DNA of 64,000 nucleotides from Hofstenia miamia (Eukaryota; Xenacoelomorpha; Acoela). Both the position numbers and the translations under genes were made by a program. Location: positions 911,956 through 975,955 of the forward strand of contig SCFE01000052.1 in NCBI GenBank assembly GCA_004352715.1, given 5' to 3'. Within the stretch, counting starts at the first letter, position 1; each line of letters starts with the position of its first letter. This document shows positions 57,081 through 64,000 of the stretch, in pieces. The notes beneath the pieces are model-generated. The model saw nothing but the letters and a program-made list of their open reading frames with translations, had not been told where the DNA came from and searched no databases.

Positions 57081-57229
57081 ATTCTGGCACACTCCGTATT
57101 TACTGAAATGTTTCTGTTTACTTCGGGCCTAGAAATCAAGTTAGCATTAAAAGTGATTAATACTTGATTAAATTGGTGATCTAATCCTTACTCATGTACT
57201 TGGTGAGTCTTTCTTTCTAAATTACCAAA

Positions 57230-57960
57230 AATTTTTTATGATGATATCCATATCCATTTCCGTGAAAAATTTTTTGATTTTACGAATGAGTTGCTCCCCT
57301 GCATTATTCCCCTCGTAGGCTCTCTGCTTTAGAATTCCAAAAAAGTTTTCAATTATATGAATCTGTGGGGTTTGATCTTGGATGTATAGGAAATACTATT
57401 TTCAGTCAAGCCTTCTGGAGTCTTATAAGCATGGCACCAGGTTGCCAAATCAGGCCAAAATATGATTTCATTGCGTGAATTGCACTGCTTATCTACTAAT
57501 CTAAGAATTTTTTTCAAGCATTTTTTACTGTAGGGGTGTTTATGCACAGAAGTTATTTGGGGTGCAATGTATAGTTGGCTAATTTCACGTCAAACGAAAG
57601 CCACTTAAATCATAACTTTGTCAGTGCCAACCTTACAAATTCATTTAAATGTTTCTTCTGAAAGTGTTCCATTAGGGTCACCTGAGTGCCAAAGCTTACT
57701 TGTACCAGTAGTTGTAATATTGTGAGACATGACTGATCATCAATGACTATGCCTTTTCCATCCAAAAATTTCTCAACAGACTTGGACAGTTTTTCCTGTT
57801 GTATTTCTCTTTTTGCTGAAATTTGATTAGGCACCCTTTCCGTCTCCCATTCTGCATTCCCAATCTTTTCAATTGAATGTCGATTGTCCTATTAAACTTG
57901 ATTGCCAGTTTTCTTTTACTATATCCATTCTTATGATAGACAGACTTTCTAAACTTCGTT
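57230..57960 (-). pseudogene. Tc1/mariner (IS630-type) transposase relic
   Basis: Minus-strand relic read from about 57960 to 57230. The N-terminal part resembles a helix-turn-helix (KSVYHKNGYSKRKLAIKFNR). QEKLSKSVEKFLDGKGIVID is the linker before the first catalytic Asp. KKCLKKILRLVDKQCNSRNE, then IIFWPDLATWCHAYK, carries the second Asp. After a shift, IHIIENFFGILKQRAYEGNN supplies the last acidic residue (Glu), followed by EQLIRKIKKFFTEMDMD. FWPDLA followed by IENFFGxLK is typical of the Tc1/mariner-type DDE_3 families in invertebrates; spacing of the last two acidic residues is about 34-37. Multiple frameshifts and stops. Terminal repeats not found; (AT)n tracts lie about 150 bp to each side. 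Confidence 0.8.
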
Positions 57961-58135
57961 TGATTGCATTACTCAATGCATTGGCCATCCAATCTTCACA
58001 ATTGCATAAAGTCTTCGTGTGGAATAAATAAATTACGTTTGTGTTCATAGTCTTTGAATGATGATATATTAGGGTTTCTTATATTGAAATCAATTATTAT
58101 TTAAATAGAGTTCAATTGCAGTCTTAAGTTGATTT

Positions 58136-58137
<2 letters not shown>

Positions 58138-58181
<44 letters not shown>
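58138..58181. repeat. (AT)n microsatellite
   Basis: (AT)n interrupted once (TATATATATAATATAT). Confidence 0.95.
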
Positions 58182-58183
<2 letters not shown>

Positions 58184-59012
58184 CATCGATATAAATTTAC
58201 CTAAAAATGGTTTTCAAATACATAGTGGACTAAATTTTTATGCTTGAATGGTCCCTAATAGTACCCCTTGGAATCTGTAAGGCAGTTGCTGTGTTTCTTG
58301 CTTTATGTTACCACATATGCACACTATACTTGATGTGATTAAATCATAGCAGTAAATATGATTTCTTGAATGACATAGAGCGAAGTTTCAGTTTTTTTGG
58401 GAATAAAGAGTTAGCGAAAATTTCAACTAGTGAATATACACGAGAACATTTATTAACAACATTTTCAATAAGCAAAAATTTGGAGATTGACAGCATATCC
58501 TACTAAACATGCTTGCTAAATTTGTAGATAAAATTTAAATACTTGACACTTTAACTTATTCGAACTAGGGAGAGTATTATTACTTAAAAGGCTATGGAAT
58601 TTTCTTATTGAGACGTGCTGATTGTTCCTAACTTTTATTGGGGATCATAACCCCTAAAGATGTTTTTAAATATTTTGCCATTTTATGTATGGTATTGTTT
58701 TTCAACAGAGGGATAAGTCTTCCCATTTTTACAAAAATTATTTTCATTGCGAAAAAATAAGAATTAAGCAAGCAATTTACATTTAATAAGCTGGGAATAA
58801 AATCTAATCAATTCTATTTCATTATTTGCAACTGTTAAATCAATAATAAATTTTTTTCAAAAAATCCACAATTTTTTATATTTGATGACCTCATCAAATA
58901 TAATAGTGATATGCAATTTCTGACCATTCCAAGTTGATAATGCTGATTTCCAAAATATGTGTGCAAAGTCTTTATTTAGTCTTACAATCAAATCCAGAGT
59001 TATACATTTATA
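58182..59012. other. AT-rich DNA, no supported feature
   Basis: No gene or repeat boundary recognised before the duplicated block starting near 59013. Confidence 0.5.
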
Positions 59013-59546
59013 AAGAAAGCATTTTTTAATGTTTGTTATTCAAATTTCAAAAAAATTAAGAAATAGATTCTAAGCGATTTACTAGTTAATTTAATTTGAA
59101 CTATTACAGTATTCATGAAAGAATTATTCTGAAATTTCAGTAATCTTTCCAAAATTGATAAAAATTGCAAAAATTGAATAATGACATTAACATTGCTTGA
59201 GTATATTAAGAGCTTTGGAACCATATATTTAGAAAATTTAAATTATATATTTTTGAATTATAAGTATTATAATTCTAAGGCAATTGTGCCAAAATTGATT
59301 ATTAAAAAGGTATCTAATTGTTCTGCAACATGAACAATGTAAACCATTAGTCTTGAAGACGTCTCAAGGGCGCGTTTTGTTGACTGGAAGACGCAAAGTC
59401 TTTTCGAAGACTCCTAAAGTCGTCTTTAAGACCTTTGTGACTGCATGGGAATTTATGCCATATAAATAATAGACACATTGCATTTTTTGAAACCAATATG
59501 GTATTGTATATTGATATACTATATTATCTGTTTTTGTGCATACAAT
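59013..59546. repeat. Block A, copy 1 (matches 63203-63722)
   Basis: About 530 bp nearly identical to 63203-63722 with scattered substitutions and small indels. It contains the AGACGTCTT-type cluster at 59350-59440. Shared sequence resumes after 59550 and 63933, where copy 2 has about 210 extra bases. Confidence 0.93.
59350..59440. repeat. GAAGAC/GTCTT motif cluster
   Basis: AGTCTTGAAGACGTCTC, TGGAAGACGCAAAGTCTTT, CGAAGACTCC and AAAGTCGTCTTTAAGACC in 90 bp, both orientations of GAAGAC. Also present at 63530-63620. Probably another subterminal-type motif array; boundaries not determined. Confidence 0.5.
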
Positions 59547-59579
59547 ACTTAACATCGGTTAAAAATTAATCAAATTATC

Positions 59580-59582
<3 letters not shown>

Positions 59583-59613
<31 letters not shown>
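59583..59613. repeat. (AT)n microsatellite
   Basis: Simple (AT)n tract between block A and block B. Confidence 0.95.
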
Positions 59614-59618
<5 letters not shown>

Positions 59619-59723
59619 TGAGTTAAGTAAAAATACAGAAAATTATAAAAATGTATAAGTTCTGAGTTAAATGGGAAAAATGTCAGACAATTGCAAAGCA
59701 GAAATCTACAAACTAAATGGAGT

Positions 59724-61199
59724 AATTTAGCAAATCGATTTACCTTAATTTCTTAAAGTTGGAAATGCTTTTTATGATTTAAATAGTTATCGACATAGTC
59801 AGGAAAGAGAGAACCCATTATTGTGGCTGCATCAATAATGTGAAATGTCATTTTCTATCACTACCTTCAGAAATTAAGAACATTTGGTAAATTAAAACTG
59901 ATGTTGGTTTTGCATTTCAAGTTCTGCTTTGTAGTTGTAAAAGGAGATTTACTATAATTTGCAAACACTCTGTAATAACGAGATTAAATATTTTTCATTC
60001 GCTGAATCATTCTGTGTCTAGGTATTTGAGGATGTCTTGAACACCATGGCACCACCGTTGTAAAAATTTAAAATATTAAAAATACAAGAACTATACTATT
60101 GAGTTATTCTGGAGTGAATTACGCCATGACTGGGTATTTCCGTTACCCTGTATGTGATGCCGTTGCATGCATTTAGAGAATAAACGTCTTCTTATGGATT
60201 AAAAAACTTCGAATTCTAGGAAAAATGTTGAAAAAAGCAAATTTCCAAATAATGTCTACTTTTTAATTCATTAAAAATCCCTAATTTTAATGGAGTCTCG
60301 AACTAACCGAAACATTAAATCATTATCTGACTATTTTGTGATAACAAAACAGTTCTGTAGCTAGTACAGAATGACACTACGAGTATAGCATAACTCTGAT
60401 TCTGACCTATAAGTGGTCAGTTCATTGGTAAACGCCTGAAAATCTATGTCCAAGTACAGACTATTTAGTTGAACTGAAATGGATTTTTAGGCAAAAATTA
60501 TAATTCTGCACAGTTCACAAACTGATTAATTGTCAATGATTATATTCAACTATGACATGAGATAAACTGAAATGCCAACCACATTTGGAGGAAAAAGCGA
60601 TACGACCGAGCTTTATATTAGAAGAAATGAAACCTCCGAGTCTATGTAAAAGCCTCACTTATAAGACGCCCGACTTGAAAGTGGATAGCAAGAAATAGAG
60701 ATGTCATTATACGAGAGACTGATCCAGTACTATTTGAAGTGATTAAATTATTATTATTAAAATATTTTTAAGGCTAGGAATGTTTTCATAGAAAAAATCC
60801 AAAATTTAAAAGGACTTCACTGAAATATGTTAACGTTTAGCAAATACTATTTATAGTTAGAAAATATTTTTTAAAAGAATGGAAAATGCTATGTATAATG
60901 ACTTAAATATAGAATTAAGTTATGTGTTGTAAGGCAACATCATATGATTGCGGTTATTGGAAATTTCTCAGTAATTTTCATTTGATACATCTTTGAACTT
61001 AAAATTACAATAAAGCTAATTTTTTTCAGTATTTCTCGAACAAGCAATTTACTTTCTAAAACATGCGTGTGAAGTTCCCTCTAAAAGTATTTTTACAAAT
61101 TTAAATGGTATGTAAAATATACAATAAAATTCAAATCAGTGTGACAAGGGCCTCAGAAACCCATTATGTCACTAGCATCGACTGAAATTTCATCCATTT
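59724..61199. repeat. Block B, copy 1
   Basis: Aligns along its full length to 61201-62623, ends at the single n at 61200, and differs mainly by a 53-bp segment (about 60119-60171) absent from copy 2 and by a few substitutions. No gene is recognised in it. Confidence 0.97.
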
Positions 61200-61200
61200 N

Positions 61201-62623
61201 AATTTAGCAAATCGATTTACCTTAATTTCTTAAAGTTGGAAATGCTTTTTATGATTTAAATAGTTATCGACATAGTCAGGAAAGAGAGAACCCATTATTG
61301 TGGCTGCATCAATAATGTGAAATGTCATTTTCTATCACTACCTTCAGAAATTAAGAACATTTGGTAAATTAAAACTGATGTTGGTTTTGCATTTCAAGTT
61401 CTGCTTTGTAGTTGTAAAAGGAGATTTACTATAATTTGCAAACACTCTGTAATAACGAGATTCAATATTTTTCATTCGCTGAATCATTCTGTGTCTAGGC
61501 ATTTAAGGATCTCTTGAAAACCATGGCACCACCATTGTAAAAATTTAAAATATTAAAAATACAAGAACTATACTATTGAGTTATTCTGGAGTGAATTTAG
61601 AGAATGAACGTCTTCTTATGGATTAAAAAACTTCGAATTCTAGGAAAAATGTTGAAAAAAGCAAATTTCCAAATAATGTCTACTTTTTAATTCATGAAAA
61701 ATCCCTAATTTTAATGGACTTTCGAACTAACCGAAACATTAAATCATTATCTGACTATTGTGTGAGAACAAAACAGTTCTGTAGCTAGTACAGAATGACA
61801 CTACGAGTATAGCATAACTCTGATCCTGACCTATAAGTGGTCAGTTCATTGGTAAACGCCTGAAAATCTATGTCCAAGTACAGACTATTTAGTTGAACTG
61901 AAATGGATTTTTAGGCAAAAATTATAATTCTGCACAGTTCACAAACTGATTAATTGTCAATGATTATATTCAACTATGACATGAGATAAACTGAAATGCC
62001 AACCACATTTGGAGGAAAAAGCGATATGACCGAGCTTTATATTAGAAGAAATGAAACCTCCGAGTCTATGTAAAAGCCTCACTTATAAGACGCCCGACTT
62101 GAAAGTGGATAGCAAGAAATAGAGATGTCATTATACGAGAGACTGATCCAGTACTATTTGAAGTGATTAAATTATTATTATTAAAATATTTTTAAGGCTA
62201 GGAATGTTTTCATAGAAAAAATCCAAAATTTAAAAGGACTTCACTGAAATATGTTAACGTTTAGCAAATACTATTTATAGTTAGAAAATATTTTTTAAAA
62301 GAATGGAAAATGCTATGTATAATGACTTAAATATAGAATTAAGTTATGTGTTGTAAGGCAACATCATATGATTGCGGTTATTGGAAATTTCTCAGTAATT
62401 TTCATTTGATACATCTTTGAACTTAAAATTACAATAAAGCTAATTTTTTTCAGTATTTCTCGAACAAGCAATTTACTTTCTAAAACATGCGTGTGAGGTT
62501 CCCTCTAAAAGTATTTTTACAAATTTAAATGGTATGTAAAATATACAATAAAATTCAAATCAGTGTGACAAGGGCCTCAGAAACCCATTATGTCACTAGC
62601 ATCGACTGAAATTTCATCCATTT
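61201..62623. repeat. Block B, copy 2
   Basis: Starts directly after the n at 61200 and then runs on into unique DNA at 62624. It lacks the 53-bp segment of copy 1. Confidence 0.97.
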
Positions 62624-63202
62624 CATAGATTGTTAACAAATTTTGGATGCCCAAATTTTTAGAATTTTTTTGTGTTAACACGAAAATTTGGCAACAAAAG
62701 TGTTTCAATAATTTGATAAGCTCTGTAGTTAATTTCATTTCCTAGAATTTATTTCATAACGATTCATATAAAATTGCTTACGACCATTGCCTTGAAAGAA
62801 TAGATATTGTTGATAAATCATGTGATGTTAAAATGGGAAAATGAATTATAATTTTTGGTCCTTTTATCTTTTTTTTTCAATTACGTTAAGTCACGATTGA
62901 AAGGAATTAGTCATATAAAATTACGAGATAAATTTAGAATGATTTTGAAATTCTATAATTGGAAGGTTCTGGTTGATTACAAACTTCCTGATGCTTAGTT
63001 CAAAAGGCGATTCATTTGATGCTATGGGTGAAAGTAACAATAGAAAAATGTTGGAATTCGATACAGCATTGTCTTTTAACAAACAAAAAGAATTTTTCCT
63101 TATTTTGACTGTTTCATTGAGATTTACTTAAGCATAAGATAACATTCTAAAGCATTTGTAATGAGCATTAAATTAACTAATATATATATATATATATATA
63201 TN
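62624..63202. other. Unique AT-rich DNA ending in (AT)n and a single n
   Basis: No gene recognised. (AT)n at 63179-63201, then an n at 63202 joins the second copy of block A. Confidence 0.7.
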
Positions 63203-64000
63203 GAAAGCATATTTTTTAATTTTTCTTATTCAAATTTCAAAAAAATTAAAAAGTGATTTACCAGTTAATTTACTTTGAACTATTACAGTATTCATGAGAG
63301 AATATTCCGAAATTTCAGTAATCATTCCAAAATTGATAAAAATTGCAAAAATTAAATAACGCCATTAACATTGTTTGAGTATGTTAAGAGCTTTGGAACC
63401 ATATATTTAGAAAATTTAAATTATATATTTTTGAATTATTAGTATTATAATTCTAAGGCAATTGTGCCAAAATTGATTATTAAAAAGGTATCTAATTGTT
63501 CTGCAACATGAACAATGTAAACCATTAGTCTTGAAGACGTCTCAAGGGCGCGTTTTGTTGACTGGAAGACGCAAAGTCTTTTCGAAGACTCCTAAAGTCG
63601 TCTTTAAGACCTTTGTGACTGCATGGGAATTTATGCCATATAAATAATAGACACATTGCATTTTTTGAAACCAATAAGGTATTGTATATTGATATACTAT
63701 ATTATCTGTTTTTGTGCATACAGTGGAAGCCCTTACTGAAATTCTATATATACTTTAACAAGTTATGTGTGTGGAAACATTAATTTACAAGCCATACATT
63801 TTCAACACTGTGAATTTATCACACGATATTTGAAAATTTATATTGAAGCTATCCTTCAACTCATATAAAATATTTTTGTATTAATTGTTTACTTAAGAAC
63901 AATACAAACAACATGTCTAGCTGTGGTATTTTTACTTAACATCGGTTAAAAATTAATCTAATTATTTAAATATTTATATATATATATATATATATATATA
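63203..64000. repeat. Block A, copy 2 with about 210-bp insertion
   Basis: 63203-63722 matches 59013-59546 and 63934-64000 matches about 59550-59612. Between them is about 210 bp absent from copy 1 (from about 63723, starting GTGGAAGCCCTTACTG). The window ends in (AT)n, in the place where copy 1 has 59583-59613. Confidence 0.93.

Noticed and set aside
59350-59440. GAAGAC cluster as a complete hAT element
   Set aside because: Ends AGTC...GACT are short and the flanking 8-mers do not match; kept only as a motif cluster.

Overview
The window is AT-rich eukaryotic DNA from an invertebrate animal. Exons are short and widely spaced, (AT)n microsatellites are abundant, and relics of several transposon classes are present. 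No operons, bacterial genes or phage genes are visible. Lineage is inferred only: the host gene belongs to the NIT-domain membrane guanylate cyclases, known from annelids, molluscs, cnidarians and other invertebrates.

Host genes. One large minus-strand gene spans at least 5004-22469. Six exons (22352-22469, 21736-21832, 18333-18511, 14881-15077, 12405-12700, 5004-5311) have canonical splice sites and compatible phases at every junction. Together they encode about 398 residues: a transmembrane anchor, an extracellular NIT (nitrate/nitrite-sensing-like) domain, a second transmembrane segment and the juxtamembrane linker that leads into a guanylate cyclase domain. The catalytic exons should lie left of position 1, and the first coding exon was not found. 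A single plus-strand exon-like segment at 41880-42080 resembles the UBA domain of IAP/BIRC proteins.

Mobile DNA. (1) hAT-type elements, often with 8-bp target duplications: 2166-2923 nested in a mariner relic, 4073-4581, 13416-13749, 32125-32250 and 45881-46250. Each carries its own short repeated motif near its ends; similar motif clusters without proven ends occur elsewhere. (2) Tc1/mariner-type elements: 1290-3030, 16224-18027 (interrupted), 31331-31889 and 57230-57960. (3) Non-LTR retrotransposons: 8530-10186 (+), 11187-11345 (-), 27150-29115 (-, with an SGNH-hydrolase-like domain) and 48070-48720 (+). (4) Penelope-like elements with GIY-YIG endonuclease: a head-to-head inverted pair at 25267-26340 with a hammerhead-ribozyme-like motif, and a fragment near 29300-29470. 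(5) An unclassified element at 42793-43699 whose inverted ends are arrays of a 21-bp unit. (6) A decayed fragment of a widespread uncharacterised protein family at 52302-52647.

Assembly. There are twelve N runs, four of exactly 1000 N, and many of the others sit in (AT)n tracts. Single 'n' characters at 16610, 17510, 23691, 26050, 42760, 61200 and 63202 mark contig joins. Near-identical blocks beside several joins (36805-37551 = 42761-43507; 59724-61199 = 61201-62623; 59013-59546 = 63203-63722) look like unmerged alleles or recent duplications. Most transposons between 5.3 and 22 kb lie in introns of the cyclase gene, which explains much of its length.
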